Source: Bosea sp. BIWAKO-01 (GTDB lineage: Bacteria; Pseudomonadota; Alphaproteobacteria; Rhizobiales; Beijerinckiaceae). From it: a DNA stretch of 64,000 nt. The stretch spans positions 1-64,000 of the forward strand of contig NZ_BCQA01000002.1 in assembly GCF_001748145.1 (NCBI RefSeq), given 5' to 3'. Under the pieces are notes generated by a model. The model was not told the origin of the DNA and did no database searches. It saw nothing but the letters and a program-made list of their open reading frames with translations. Below, piece by piece: positions 44,185 through 59,021 of the stretch. Both the position numbers and the translations under genes were made by a program. Within the stretch, counting starts at the first letter, position 1. The number at the start of each line of letters is the position of its first letter.

Positions 44185-44472
44185 TTAGGACAGTTTTGTG
44201 ATCAGTACCGCGGTGTGATCGATCTCGAAGGTTTGCTCATCGACATAGTTCACCAGGGCGCCGGTATCGAGCGTGTATGATGTCCCGCGGATTCCGGGAT
44301 AGAGGCGCCAGACAATGACCGTGTGAAGGTAACCCTCATCGTCCGCGCATCGAACTCGCGACACTTCATTTGGCAAGCTCGCGATCGAACTACCACGAGC
44401 GGGCGGCAACCTGCGGTTTGATGAACGGCTAGGCCTCGAACTCGAATGATGTAGTCTCGGCAAAGAGCCCAT
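44185..44472 (-). CDS. Small hypothetical protein
   Basis: 95 residues from the ATG at 44470-44472, with GAGAGGTGA just upstream. The C-terminal half has a compact conserved-looking sequence: VSRVRCADDEGYLHTVIVWR, then YPGIRGTSYTLDTGALVNYV and TFEIDHTAVLITKLS. It resembles small proteins I know from rhizobial genomes without a function. The N-terminal 35 residues are Ser/Arg-rich and may not be translated. A GGAAC-N16-AGTT sequence 30 bases upstream supports the start and suggests stress control. Confidence 0.6.
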   Translation of the reverse strand: MGSLPRLHHSSSRPSRSSNRRLPPARGSSIASLPNEVSRVRCADDEGYLHTVIVWRLYPGIRGTSYTLDTGALVNYVDEQTFEIDHTAVLITKLS

Positions 44473-44502
44473 TGGGTCACCTCTCCGCTGCTGCAAGACT
44501 TC

Positions 44503-44527
44503 AACTCAATCCCCTTGTCCGTGTTCC
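44503..44527 (-). promoter_or_regulatory. Candidate EcfG promoter (GGAAC-N16-AGTT)
   Basis: Minus strand GGAAC (44523-44527) and AGTT (44503-44506) with a 16-base spacer, pointing at the small gene ending at 44185. Confidence 0.45.
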
Positions 44528-44665
44528 TTGGCTCCGGAACGAATCTCGTAGTCCCGGAAGTGTGACCGCACGGGCGAGGGAGCTGGCGTGGGGCAGCGAG
44601 CACGTACTACCGCGGTAAGTATCTCTATTGGACGTTGAAAACCCAAATTCGGCGTCTCATCATGT

Positions 44666-45304
44666 CTATACGAGAATTGCGAGTTCCGCGATTTTTACTG
44701 TACCGAGTTGACTTTGGAACGTCAGTGAACGGTCGAGACTCTGCTGTTGTGAAACTCCGGAGATTATGTGCTCGCCCGTGTCATAGACGGTCCGTTTGGT
44801 TCCTTCGTCGATGACCAGCCGACGAGCTGCAGGAAAGAACGCGTACCGCATGTCGTTTTGGCTTCCCGCGGTCGCTGGAAGGCCAAACTCGTGAGGCCAG
44901 CCTGATTCGCTTCCGCGCGTTGGATTGTTTGCGCCGGAGGACTTGGCTCCGCCCATCTCGACTTCCCCGCTCCGAAGCGCATCAGCTAGATCATTGAGAA
45001 CGCCATCAAGCTTTGCCTTTGTGGCAGCATTGAACATGTCGCCGACCATACTCATCCCCCCAACGGACCATTGGGCCATGCCGCCGAACTCGGGGTGAGA
45101 GAATTGGGCCATTGAGCCGTGACCGCGTCGAAGCGCGGCCAAGGCAACCTCTACCGCGTCTAGACCCACCCCATGCTTCTGCGCCGTCCTCGCAATCAAA
45201 TCCTGACCAAGGCCATTTGCCGACACGGCTGGAGCGGGGCGAATTCCGCTTCTTATGGCGGCTTCTTGCGCCGGGGAAAGAGGATGTCCGTGTCCGTCTT
45301 TCAT
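44666..45304 (-). CDS. SHOCT-like hypothetical protein
   Basis: 212 residues from MKDGHGHPLSPAQEAAIRSG, preceded by AGGTGG; a longer frame upstream is Arg-rich and unlikely. The region about 30-115 has a helical repeat and a conserved segment GHGSMAQFSHPEFGGMAQWS then VGGMSMVGDMFNAATKAKLD, a pattern shared with SHOCT-type bacterial proteins. The C-terminal part is beta-rich (RRLVIDEGTKRTVYDTGEHI, SLTFQSQLGTVKIAELAILV). No signal peptide or membrane segment. Role unknown. Confidence 0.72.
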   Translation of the reverse strand: MKDGHGHPLSPAQEAAIRSGIRPAPAVSANGLGQDLIARTAQKHGVGLDAVEVALAALRRGHGSMAQFSHPEFGGMAQWSVGGMSMVGDMFNAATKAKLDGVLNDLADALRSGEVEMGGAKSSGANNPTRGSESGWPHEFGLPATAGSQNDMRYAFFPAARRLVIDEGTKRTVYDTGEHIISGVSQQQSLDRSLTFQSQLGTVKIAELAILV

Positions 45305-45621
45305 TTGCCACCTATGATGCTTTGGATTGCGGTTTGCGGCACGAGCCCGTGCTCTCGATGAACAGGGGCATCTGCGCATTGTTCCGTGCGAACCATTCCA
45401 TCGACAGGGCTTGATGAACGGGGAGCCCTCGGCGGCTAATCAGGGCTGTGTCCCCAAAGTCGCCGTTGGGGGCAGGAATCTTATGCCACGATGGCTGAAG
45501 CCGGCATGGAGCGGACCCAAGTGCGAGCGCCTTTGAAGTCCGACGAAGCACTGATTTAGAGATCTTGCTTCAGGTGCCAGATTGCGGCGCCGAGGGATAT
45601 TAAACGAGCGGCGCCTTTCCG
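45305..45621. other. 317-bp spacer with a candidate EcfG promoter only
   Basis: Holds the GGAAC-N16-TGTT sequence at 45361-45385. No gene is supported on either strand; short frames lack ribosome sites and motifs. Confidence 0.4.
45361..45385 (-). promoter_or_regulatory. Candidate EcfG promoter (GGAAC-N16-TGTT)
   Basis: Minus strand GGAAC (45381-45385) and TGTT (45361-45364), 16-base spacer, 57 bases upstream of the SHOCT-like gene start. One mismatch in the least conserved -10 base. Confidence 0.4.
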
Positions 45622-45876
45622 TTAGGTCGTCGAGGTCTTTGTTTCCCGTCCTATGAAGACAAGCCTGTGGTCCGACACCGAGGTGACCACTATGAGCATT
45701 TCAATGCCATCATCGCAGGACAGGCGCATGCTTTCCGCGAAGATGCCGGGGTCCGTTGGGCCCGGTTCACAAAACAAGTGACCCGCTCGACCGGCCTGCG
45801 CCGTTTCGATGTATCTGTAAGTTACGGGCACACTTATCGCACCTTTGGCAACCAAAACACCTTTGCCGGTAAACAT
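45622..45876 (-). CDS. Small hypothetical protein
   Basis: 84 residues from MFTGKGVLVAKGAISVPVTY, with AGGTG upstream. The sequence looks like a small beta-rich domain (YIETAQAGRAGHLFCEPG, FAESMRLSCDDGIEMLIVVT, DHRLVFIGRE) and resembles proteins of unknown function seen in rhizobia. No signal or membrane segment. An in-frame start seven codons earlier is possible. Confidence 0.65.
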   Translation of the reverse strand: MFTGKGVLVAKGAISVPVTYRYIETAQAGRAGHLFCEPGPTDPGIFAESMRLSCDDGIEMLIVVTSVSDHRLVFIGRETKTSTT

Positions 45877-46146
45877 CGCGCACCTGCTTGCCGCCAAATC
45901 CGCAACGGAATGGATGCAGTATCACAGAATTAAGCCCCGGAGCGGAGTGAATGCAACCAATCAGACCGTGTATGGAGTAGGCGAATTCTTCGATCGCGCT
46001 AAGCGGGCCATCAGCGGGTTCGTCTGGGCACCCGCTTCTCGGCAAACGTACTGCACGGCCGAGCGATAGCCCGCGCTGCGGCACAAATCTCGTTTCCGAG
46101 AGTTGGAGGTACGAAGCCGCATTTTCGCGGCACCGGAGTCAAGAGG

Positions 46147-46389
46147 ATGTTCGATATCTTCAAATTCATCACTGAAAAAGTCCGCGAACAAGCCACGGAA
46201 TACGCGGAAGCGCAGGCCCAGGTCGGTTCCCGGCAGATCGCTGCCTATCTCGATCCTTTCGGCCTTGTGGCGGCGGTAGCTTCGCCCAGTCTGGCGCCCG
46301 TCACCATCCGCGCTACGAAGTCGAGTACGCCTCGGCTGGCGAATGAGCGGCGGCCGGTCCAGGGTAAGCGGAAGCCGAAACAGCGCTAG
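46147..46389 (+). CDS. Small hypothetical protein
   Basis: 80 residues: amphipathic N-terminus (MFDIFKFITEKVREQATEYA) and a basic Pro/Lys/Arg-rich C-terminus (RRPVQGKRKPKQR). GGAG lies 11 bases before the ATG. No family recognised. Composition is plausible, but there is no independent support. Confidence 0.4.
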   Translation: MFDIFKFITEKVREQATEYAEAQAQVGSRQIAAYLDPFGLVAAVASPSLAPVTIRATKSSTPRLANERRPVQGKRKPKQR

Positions 46390-46452
46390 GGTAGGGTTCC
46401 ATCCGACACCGATGGGCGCCGGATGCAAGCGAAGTTTACCGGGCGGGGCCCA

Positions 46453-46932
46453 CTAGGTGTTGGGTTGCTTGCGAGGACCGCCGGGCTTTGCCCGGGTGCG
46501 CTTCACGGCAACGGGTGGAGGTGGTGCCGCCTTGGTCTTGCGCCCCAGGCCTGATGCCTTTGCAAGAGCGGCCCGAGCCTCGGAATACGTTGGTGCAACC
46601 ATCGGATAATCCGACGGCAGGCCCCATTTGGCGCGATATTGCTCCGGCGTCAGGTTATAGGCTGTGCCCAGATGACGCCTGAGGGATTTGAACGCTTTCC
46701 CGTCTTCCAGGCAGATGATCGCGTCCGGCGTTACGGACTTCTTGATCGGAACAGCCGGGACTAACGGCTCTGGTGCTGGCATTAGTGCGGGTTTGGTGCC
46801 GAGCTTTGCGAGCGCGGAATATGTGCTCGCAATCAAGCCCGCGAGATCGCTGCGCGGCACATCGTTGTGCGCGACATAGGCCGAAATAACAATCGTGGTG
46901 AGCTCGAGTAAACCTTCTTCTTCTTTTCCCAT
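46453..46932 (-). CDS. MucR/Ros-family transcriptional regulator
   Basis: 159 residues. The zinc-finger-type DNA-binding core reads PDAIICLEDGKAFKSLRRHL, then YNLTPEQYRAKWGLPSDYPM and VAPTYSEARAALAKA, the usual MucR end. The N-terminal half (LLELTTIVISAYVAHNDVPR, DLAGLIASTYSALAKLG) is the oligomerisation region. The C-terminus is Pro/Lys/Arg-rich. MucR proteins are H-NS-like silencers and global regulators in alphaproteobacteria. It is encoded alone. Confidence 0.93.
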   Translation of the reverse strand: MGKEEEGLLELTTIVISAYVAHNDVPRSDLAGLIASTYSALAKLGTKPALMPAPEPLVPAVPIKKSVTPDAIICLEDGKAFKSLRRHLGTAYNLTPEQYRAKWGLPSDYPMVAPTYSEARAALAKASGLGRKTKAAPPPPVAVKRTRAKPGGPRKQPNT

Positions 46933-47271
46933 AGCGCTTCCTATTTATAACGTGCCCCCCGCGCATCAGTTATTCTGACAAGAAGGGCGGTTGCAATACT
47001 CTTTGCCACGACGATCGTGCTTCGGTTTGATTTTCGAGTTATTATTCTGCTGATCTGCACGCACGGGCTGCGATAGGTAATTTTCGGAAGCGGGTGCAGT
47101 GTTGCCGCGCAATCCTGCTAACGTCCGCACTGCAGTCTCGCCTGATCGTCTGCCGAAGCCCTGACGCCACGCGAGTCGACCGTAAGCGAGCATAATCGAC
47201 GCTTCAGAGGGAACCAAACTGCCGCAACCGCGTTTTGGTCTGTCGGTGAAAGCCGGAGTACGGGGGAATCC
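46933..47271. other. 339-bp spacer carrying an EcfG promoter
   Basis: Divergent region between mucR-type and receiver genes. Besides the promoter at 47210-47234 nothing is supported. An 83-codon minus-strand frame across it has an Asn/Lys-rich end and no ribosome site. Confidence 0.45.
47210..47234 (+). promoter_or_regulatory. EcfG promoter of the receiver-domain gene
   Basis: GGAAC (47210-47214), 16-base spacer, CGTT (47231-47234), exact consensus, 37 bases before the GTG start at 47272. Confidence 0.8.
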
Positions 47272-47655
47272 GTGTCAGGTGTGAAACCTAGGGTGCTCAT
47301 CGCTGAGGATGAGCCGATCATTTCGATGATGCTCGAGGAGTTCCTTCTTGATGCAGGTTGTGAAGTCGCGGCGACAGCTCAGACTCTCGCGGCCGGGCTT
47401 GCTCTCGCCAGTGCAACCGAATTGGACTTTGCCATTCTGGACATGAGCCTCGGCGCGAATTCGTCTTTCGCCATTGCTGATGTACTAGCGAGCCGCGGAA
47501 TCCCCTTCATCTTCGCGTCGGGGTTTGGGCGCGATTCCCTTCCGGAGCATCACCGGGGGCAAATGGTGCTCAATAAGCCATTTCAATACCCTGATCTCGT
47601 CAAGAGCTTGAACATCGCCCTCGGGGGGCGTTTTTCTCTTGAGGAGTTCTTCTAG
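47272..47655 (+). CDS. Single-domain response regulator under EcfG-type promoter
   Basis: 127 residues from a GTG at 47272. Receiver motifs: RVLIAEDEPIISMMLEEFLL, phospho-acceptor Asp in FAILDMSLGANSS, the switch region GIPFIFASGFGRD, Lys in VLNKPFQYPDLV. The LDMSLG form and the ASGFG switch resemble receivers associated with HWE kinases. No output domain. An EcfG promoter suggests feedback inside the general stress network. It converges with the REC-HK-REC kinase gene. Confidence 0.9.
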   Translation: MSGVKPRVLIAEDEPIISMMLEEFLLDAGCEVAATAQTLAAGLALASATELDFAILDMSLGANSSFAIADVLASRGIPFIFASGFGRDSLPEHHRGQMVLNKPFQYPDLVKSLNIALGGRFSLEEFF

Positions 47656-47738
47656 CCCGAACTCGTTGCCCGGTCGTTGCGCCACGAAAATCAGCAACAC
47701 CAGTGCATCATATCGCTACAGCGGCGAATGCTATCGCG

Positions 47739-49429
47739 TCAGCAAGGGGGCAACATTGCATGCTCGATTGCAGCAGCAAGCTGGGCCTGTGCGAAAGGTT
47801 TCCCCAGCCGATGCAGGTTGGCCAGGCCTTCATCATCGGGTAATTCGGCATATCCGGATGCTAGGATTATCGGAAAGGTGGGCTGGGACGACCTGACCCG
47901 GCGCGCTAGTTCGGCGCCGGTCATGCCAGGCATCGCATGATCGGTAATAATCAATTCAATCTGTGGATTTGAAGCCAGGACTTCCAACGCCTTCGCTCCG
48001 GACATAACCTCGATTGCCGTGTGCCCGAGATCCTCCAGCATGGCTGCCGTACCCATCGAAACGAGCGCATCGTCGTCCACGACGAGAATTGTCCGGGAAA
48101 CAAACTCTGACTGGCGCTCGGGATCTGCCGCCTCCTCGAATAAGGTCTCCACCTCTGGCTCCTCCGACGAAACTGGAAGCCAGAGGTCGACGCGCGTGCC
48201 TCGGTTGACCTCGCTCGAAAGCGCCAGCGTACCACCCGACTGTGCTGCAAGGCCGTGCACCATTGATAACCCCAGGCCTGTCCCTTTGCCCGGACCTTTG
48301 GTCGTGAAGAACGGTTCCGCGGCCTTAGCTAGCGTAGCCGAGTCCATACCGAGCCCGGTATCGGAAACGCTGATACACACATACGCGCCGGGCTTTAGGT
48401 TTTGATACTGATGGTCCGAAGAAATAATCTTATCCTCGGCATGAATCGTGATTGCGCCGCCCGATGGCATGGCGTCGCGTGCATTTACAACCAAGTTCAA
48501 CAACGCAAGCTCAAGTTGATTTGAATCAGCCAGTACTTTTGTGAGGTTTTCCGGAAGGCTACTGGATAACTTGATGCCCGGGCCGACCGCGCGCTGGAGA
48601 AGATTCTCCATTTCGTTGACGAGATGAATAATATCAACGGTTTGGGGTTTCAGTTCTTGCCTGCGCGCAAACGCGAGAAGTCGCTGGGTTAGTGCCGCGC
48701 CGCGTTCGGAAGCCTGTATCGCATTATCAAGCAACCTGTCGGTTCGCTCCTCTCTCGGCAGATGCTTCCTGAGCAGATTCAAACTTCCAAGAGCAGCCAT
48801 CAGGAGGTTGTTGAAATCATGGGCGACACCGCCCGTGAGCTGCCCGATCGTATCGAGCTTCTGGGCCTCGAATAGCTGCGCTAGCGCTTCTTCGCGTTCG
48901 CGTGTGCGCTCTTCGATGCGGTGCTCAAGGTGTTCATTGAGCAGACGAAGCTCGGCAGATGATGCCTCAAGTTCGGCCGTCCGCTCAGCGACGCGGCGTT
49001 CGAGTTCAGAATTGAGACGTTCAAGCTCCCGGTTCTTGCGGTAGAGCTCACAGAAGACCTTGACCTTTGCTCGAAGGACCTCGGGAACCACCGGAACCGC
49101 AACGTAATCAACTGCACCGACCTCGTAACCGCGCAAGCGATCGGGCTCGGCCATCATGACGGCAGAGACAAAAATGATTGCCGTCTTTTGGTAGCGAGGG
49201 TGTTCGCGGATCATCGCGACGAGCTCGAAACCGTCCTGATCCGGCATACAGACGTCAACCAGTATGACGGCCACGTCCGTTTTTAGAAGATGCTCCAGAG
49301 CTTCCCGGCCGGACTTTGCCTTTATGAGATTTTCACCCAATTTCCCAAGAATGACTTCGTAGCTCAGCAGCTTCGCCGGCTGGTCATCAACGAGCAGGAT
49401 ATTGACCGGATCCATAGTTTGGATTCCCA

Positions 49430-49430
<1 letters not shown>
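47739..49430 (-). CDS. Hybrid histidine kinase REC-HisKA-HATPase-REC
   Basis: About 563 residues from the ATG at 49428-49430, which overlaps the stop of the HAMP-repeat kinase by one base (TGATG), so the two are coupled. The N-terminal receiver has Asp in VILVDVCMPDQDGFE, but the Lys position reads DYVAVPVVPEV, without Lys. A coiled coil (ERLNSELERRVAERTAELEA) leads to HisKA with the phospho-His in GQLTGGVAHDFNNLLMA. The ATPase boxes NLVVNARDAMP, VSDTGLGMD and GTGLGLSMV follow. The C-terminal receiver has Asp in LIITDHAMPGMTG and Lys in LGKPF. No membrane segment, so a cytoplasmic relay partner for the upstream kinase. Confidence 0.92.
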
Positions 49431-55762
<6,332 letters not shown>

Positions 55763-56114
55763 GGATACTGGCTCCGTTCGGTATCGACCCCAAGGCATAT
55801 CCGTGGCGTGCCGCTAATCCAGCTCGCCCACCTGAACGCAAATTCGACCGGGGCACTCTCGGTGAACCTTAACTATGCGCCCAGTCGAATCGCGAGTGCG
55901 GGACGGGAGGTTTTGATGTCCATCGCGCCGGAAGTTCTTTGTGAGAAGGTCCGACCGGAGAACGCGCTGCCTCATTGTCCTTCGCCCCCGTTTCCGCGGC
56001 GCGCGAAGCCTGTCCTCGGCCACGATACCAGATCAAACATCTTTGAAGAGAATGGTTGAGGGAGGCTGAGCGTGCCCCTAGCGCGGCGGCTCGGGAAGTG
56101 GTCGGGGCAATCGC
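55763..56114. other. 352-bp spacer upstream of the kinase operon
   Basis: No EcfG-type site, strong palindrome or supported gene was seen. Frames on both strands lack ribosome sites and motifs. The promoter of the kinase operon should lie here but is not recognisable by eye. Confidence 0.4.
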
Positions 56115-56189
56115 TCAAAGATGCTCGCCCATGCAGAATCCAACGGCGGATGCACACGCCAGCGTCGTGCTGGTTTTTAGGATGCCCAT
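56115..56189 (-). CDS. 24-residue small protein behind a perfect EcfG promoter
   Basis: Reads MGILKTSTTLACASAVGFCM then GEHL and a stop. It is a short hydrophobic segment with two Cys. GGGGAGG lies 4 bases before the ATG. A perfect GGAAC-N16-CGTT promoter has its -10 element 30 bases upstream. No relative was recognised. The promoter could alternatively make an untranslated RNA, so translation is inferred from the ribosome site. Confidence 0.5.
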   Translation of the reverse strand: MGILKTSTTLACASAVGFCMGEHL

Positions 56190-56218
56190 CCCCGCCTCCC
56201 CATCTGAGTTCGAGTTAC

Positions 56219-56243
56219 AACGCATTCCGCTTGCCTTAGTTCC
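56219..56243 (-). promoter_or_regulatory. EcfG promoter of the 24-residue protein gene
   Basis: Minus strand GGAAC (56239-56243), 16-base spacer, CGTT (56219-56222), exact consensus. Confidence 0.75.
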
Positions 56244-56396
56244 AACACAACTAGGTCGGTCCGACGTGAGTTCATTCCTCGGATTTCTCTTCAGCGAATG
56301 TTGTTGCCGAGCAGCGCGAGAAGAACACCCTGACAAGCCCTGCTGCGGCGTCTGGGGAGCGCGGTCGCGGCCGAACGGAAAGAGCAAAAGTTCCGT

Positions 56397-56421
56397 GGAA
56401 CAACCGCGCCACGTTGCGGTT
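56397..56421 (+). promoter_or_regulatory. Candidate EcfG promoter (GGAAC-N16-GGTT)
   Basis: GGAAC (56397-56401) and GGTT (56418-56421), 16-base spacer, 40 bases upstream of the exported-protein gene at 56461. One mismatch in the -10. Confidence 0.5.
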
Positions 56422-56460
56422 TGTGTTGGCACATATGCTAACCGTTTCAGGGAGATACCG

Positions 56461-56760
56461 ATGAAAAGGACCATGATCGCGGCGGTTGTCGGGGTTGCGG
56501 CAATCCTGGGTGCTCAGGCTCAGACATCGACGACCGCGCCAACTCCTTCACCAAATGCTCCTGCCGACGCGAATGCGCCGCTGCCCGGCGCCAATAGCTT
56601 CACGGAAGGCCAAGCGAAGAGCCGCCTCGAAGCTAACGGCTACACCGCAGTCTCCGAACTCAAGAAGGACGACAACGGCGTGTGGAAGGGCAGGGCGACG
56701 CACGACGGCCAGCCGGTCAATGTGAGCGTCGATTATCGCGGCAACATCACGCGCAACTGA
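56461..56760 (+). CDS. Small exported PepSY-like protein
   Basis: 99 residues. Signal peptide MKRTMIAAVVGVAAILGAQA, then an Ala/Pro-rich linker and a PepSY-like fold (SFTEGQAKSRLEANGYTAVS, ELKKDDNGVWKGRATHDGQP, VNVSVDYRGNITRN). Periplasmic. AGGGAG precedes the ATG. The general-stress-type gene starts 12 bases later, so they form an operon. Similar small exported proteins are common in stress regulons of rhizobia; precise role unknown. Confidence 0.8.
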   Translation: MKRTMIAAVVGVAAILGAQAQTSTTAPTPSPNAPADANAPLPGANSFTEGQAKSRLEANGYTAVSELKKDDNGVWKGRATHDGQPVNVSVDYRGNITRN

Positions 56761-56771
56761 GGATCTCCCAG

Positions 56772-57308
56772 ATGACCCAGACAATCACGCGTTCGTACGA
56801 TACCTACGAGCAGGCTGAATCCGTGGTTCGAAAGCTGAAGGACGCCGGCGTCACCGATTCCGATATCAGCCTTGTCGGCCGCCACGCCGATGTCGATGAA
56901 AGCCACGCGGGCGAGGGGGCGGGAGTCGGGGGCTTGATCGGCGGTGCAGCAGGGCTGCTGGCGGGCCTCGGTCTGATTGCCATCCCCGGCATCGGCCCTG
57001 TGGTGGCCGCTGGATGGCTTGCCGCAACCGCGGCGGGAGCTGCGACCGGCGCCGTCGCGGGGGGGCTTGTGGGCGCCCTGACGAGTTCGGGCGTCGATGA
57101 AAAGGACGCCCACTACTATGCGGAGGCTGTGAGGCGTGGCGGCAGCGTCGTGGCTGTTCGAACAACCGATGAACAGGCCCCGGCAGTCGTCGCAATAATG
57201 GACGGCGCCACGCCGATTAACACCGTCGACCGCCGCACTGCGTATGAGAGGGAAGGGTGGACCCAATTTGATCCGGAAGCCCCGCCATACGTGAGGCCCT
57301 CGCTTTAA
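56772..57308 (+). CDS. General stress protein 17M-like (YflT-type) glycine-zipper protein
   Basis: 178 residues. The N-terminal domain SYDTYEQAESVVRKLKDAGV and DSDISLVGR is the YflT/GSP17M-type ferredoxin-like fold. A long Gly/Ala-rich membrane-like stretch follows at about 50-105 (GVGGLIGGAAGLLAGLGLIA, GPVVAAGWLAATAAGAATGA). The fold then returns with DAHYYAEAVRRGGSVVAVRT. Probably membrane-associated. In operon with the exported protein upstream; stress-related by family and context. Confidence 0.82.
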   Translation: MTQTITRSYDTYEQAESVVRKLKDAGVTDSDISLVGRHADVDESHAGEGAGVGGLIGGAAGLLAGLGLIAIPGIGPVVAAGWLAATAAGAATGAVAGGLVGALTSSGVDEKDAHYYAEAVRRGGSVVAVRTTDEQAPAVVAIMDGATPINTVDRRTAYEREGWTQFDPEAPPYVRPSL

Positions 57309-57491
57309 CTGACGAGCAGGCCCCGGCAGCAATGGCGGGGCCGCCGGCCGGTTGTCCAGGAGGTTGCACAACAGCCTGCCACCCTGCGCCGCTATCTCGA
57401 TCGATCAACTTCCCAGCGGCGGCCGCGATGCGATGAATTGAACGCGCCGAGGGGAGCGGGAACTTGGCTACGTCGCCACGGATAAGAATGC

Positions 57492-57779
57492 ATGGCCCAG
57501 TATTTTTTCGACATCGAGATCAACACGGAACTGGTCGTAGACGACGAAGGAATCGACCTTGAAGATCACGTCGCCGCGCGTCTTTCGGCCCTTTCAAGTC
57601 TGGGCGACATCATCGCCGAGCACATCCAGACCAGTGACGATCTGAGAGTGGATATGAGAATCCGCTACGCCGATGGCACCCCCATATTTGCAGCGAAGCT
57701 GACGCTCAATAGCCAGTGGCTAACCCCAGTTCCCCCCTCTCAACTTCGGCAGATGGTGCCTCGCAAGACGGAACCGTGA
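57492..57779 (+). CDS. DUF6894 family protein
   Basis: 95 residues: MAQYFFDIEINTELVVDDEG, IDLEDHVAARLSALSSLGDI and ADGTPIFAAKLTLNSQW match the single-domain DUF6894 pattern, as in the N-terminus of the protein at 41234. No partner gene; function unknown. A GGAAC lies upstream, but no matching -10 was found. Confidence 0.82.
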   Translation: MAQYFFDIEINTELVVDDEGIDLEDHVAARLSALSSLGDIIAEHIQTSDDLRVDMRIRYADGTPIFAAKLTLNSQWLTPVPPSQLRQMVPRKTEP

Positions 57780-57865
57780 GAGAGGAGTGCATCATCTTGG
57801 GTAGTGCCCATGGGAAACTGCGGCCTACAACCGGGGCCACAACAGGAAGCCGAGACGGCGCCCGA

Positions 57866-58204
57866 TCACTCCGAGATGACCTCAACACTCTTGTCGATTG
57901 TGATCGGCAGACTGCGAACGCGTTTGCCTGTCGCGTGAAATATCGCGTTGGCGACGGCGGCCGCGGTGCCAACGATGCCCTTCACCGAGACCTTTACCCC
58001 GATCGGGCTGAATTGATCGTCATGCTCCTCAACAAAGATCACCTCGATGCCGTCGATATCGGCGTTCGAAGCGACGTGATGTTCACCGAGATTGCTGTTT
58101 ATGAACCGACCGTAGCGATGGTCGGTCAGTGTGTCCTCGTGAAGGGCCATTCCGATGCCCCGGGGCGACCCCGAAACTGCCGGCGTGATCGCGAGCACGG
58201 CCAA
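57866..58204 (-). pseudogene. C-terminal fragment of a xanthine dehydrogenase-family molybdopterin subunit
   Basis: The 112-residue frame reads GIGMALHEDTLTDHRYGRFI, NSNLGEHHVASNADIDGIEV and AAAVANAIFHATGKRVRSLP. This is the extreme C-terminus of PaoC/YagR-type aldehyde or xanthine dehydrogenase large subunits, normally about 730 residues. The rest of the gene is absent upstream. It is a remnant and would not encode a working enzyme. Confidence 0.82.
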
Positions 58205-58282
58205 AGCGCTGCTGGGGGCTATTGTGCCGGGAAACCGGAAAGATTGACGGAGCTAGATTTCGAAGCCGTCATCCAATCTGAC

Positions 58283-58480
58283 TTACTGATTAATCTGCGC
58301 GTGCAACCATAACACTCCGGAGCCCAGGAGCATGAGCCACGCGAACATGACCACAAACAACACAAAGGCGAATGAACCCTCTCGATCGCGAGGGGTAACA
58401 TTGAAGGGATTCTGATCCCCTTCGGCTGCGTTGGCGTCATCAGCATTGAGCGGCAGGTGAGTCCGGTGGAGTGCTGTCAT
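58283..58480 (-). CDS. Small C-tail-anchored membrane protein
   Basis: 65 residues from MTALHRTHLPLNADDANAAE; longer starts (GTG at 58573, ATG at 58543) are possible and the choice is uncertain. A hydrophilic N-terminal half (GDQNPFNVTPRDREG) leads to one strong membrane segment, FAFVLFVVMFAWLMLLGSGV. No family recognised. It lies downstream of the 24-residue membrane protein gene on the same strand. Confidence 0.55.
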   Translation of the reverse strand: MTALHRTHLPLNADDANAAEGDQNPFNVTPRDREGSFAFVLFVVMFAWLMLLGSGVLWLHAQINQ

Positions 58481-58592
58481 TGCGGCAGTCCGTTCCGTTT
58501 GAGGCCAAACTCCAATCACCTTGGAAAACCCTTCGCTAACCATTTGGTTCGCACCAGCCAGGGCAAATCGCACCTAAATTCTGGCAGACACG

Positions 58593-58667
58593 CTATCGGA
58601 AGAAAGCGAGCAGGATGATAATCGGCAGCGGAATTCCCAACATCCAGAGAAGTATGCCGCGGCCCAT
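58593..58667 (-). CDS. 24-residue single-segment membrane protein (LGIPxPIIILL family), second copy
   Basis: Reads MGRGILLWMLGIPLPIIILL then AFFR and a stop. Same length and same core (LW[ML]LGIP[IL]PIIILL) as the gene at 15962-16036. Ribosome site GGAGGATC lies 3 bases before the ATG. A GGAAC-N16-GGTT sequence begins 28 bases upstream. Paralogy with matching signals argues that both are real genes. Confidence 0.78.
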   Translation of the reverse strand: MGRGILLWMLGIPLPIIILLAFFR

Positions 58668-58694
58668 GACTGATCCTCCAGTTTGCGTAGATTG

Positions 58695-58719
58695 AACCCG
58701 AAAGATACGCGAGTGTTCC
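58695..58719 (-). promoter_or_regulatory. Candidate EcfG promoter (GGAAC-N16-GGTT)
   Basis: Minus strand GGAAC (58715-58719) and GGTT (58695-58698) with a 16-base spacer, immediately upstream of the 24-residue membrane protein gene. Confidence 0.5.
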
Positions 58720-59021
58720 GCGGGTATGGGTTACCCGTAGAAATGACCAGCTCCGCCTTCTTTTGATGCTGCCGCCGCTTCTGGGGAAGCGGCCGCTCTG
58801 ATCCGTCAGCAGGCCGATCGGCTAGGCCCGGATTTGGACGATGTCATGAGATCGGCCGGTCACCGGAGCACCGATTCCCGAGCGGGAGCAAACATTAGGG
58901 GATTTCGTCGAGGGGAGCGTTGCGCAGAACTGCCGGCCCTTCTTCAGGTGGGCAGGCTCATTCATCGAAGTCGCATTCTGAACAATCCATGATGAGACGC
59001 GTCGAGGCCGGCGGGGCCAAT
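58720..59021. other. 302-bp spacer
   Basis: No supported gene. One plus-strand frame running about 58760-58992 is open and acidic/Ala-rich (GEAAALIRQQADRLGPDLDD), but it has no start codon with a ribosome site and no known motif. Confidence 0.35.

Noticed and set aside
45961-46428. Minus-strand frame opposite the small gene at 46147
   Set aside because: Arg-rich, no ribosome site at any start and no motif. A shorter start at 46122 was considered but has no support.
57466-57491. GGAAC upstream of the second DUF6894 gene as an EcfG promoter
   Set aside because: The bases 16-17 downstream read GGAT/GATA, not NGTT.
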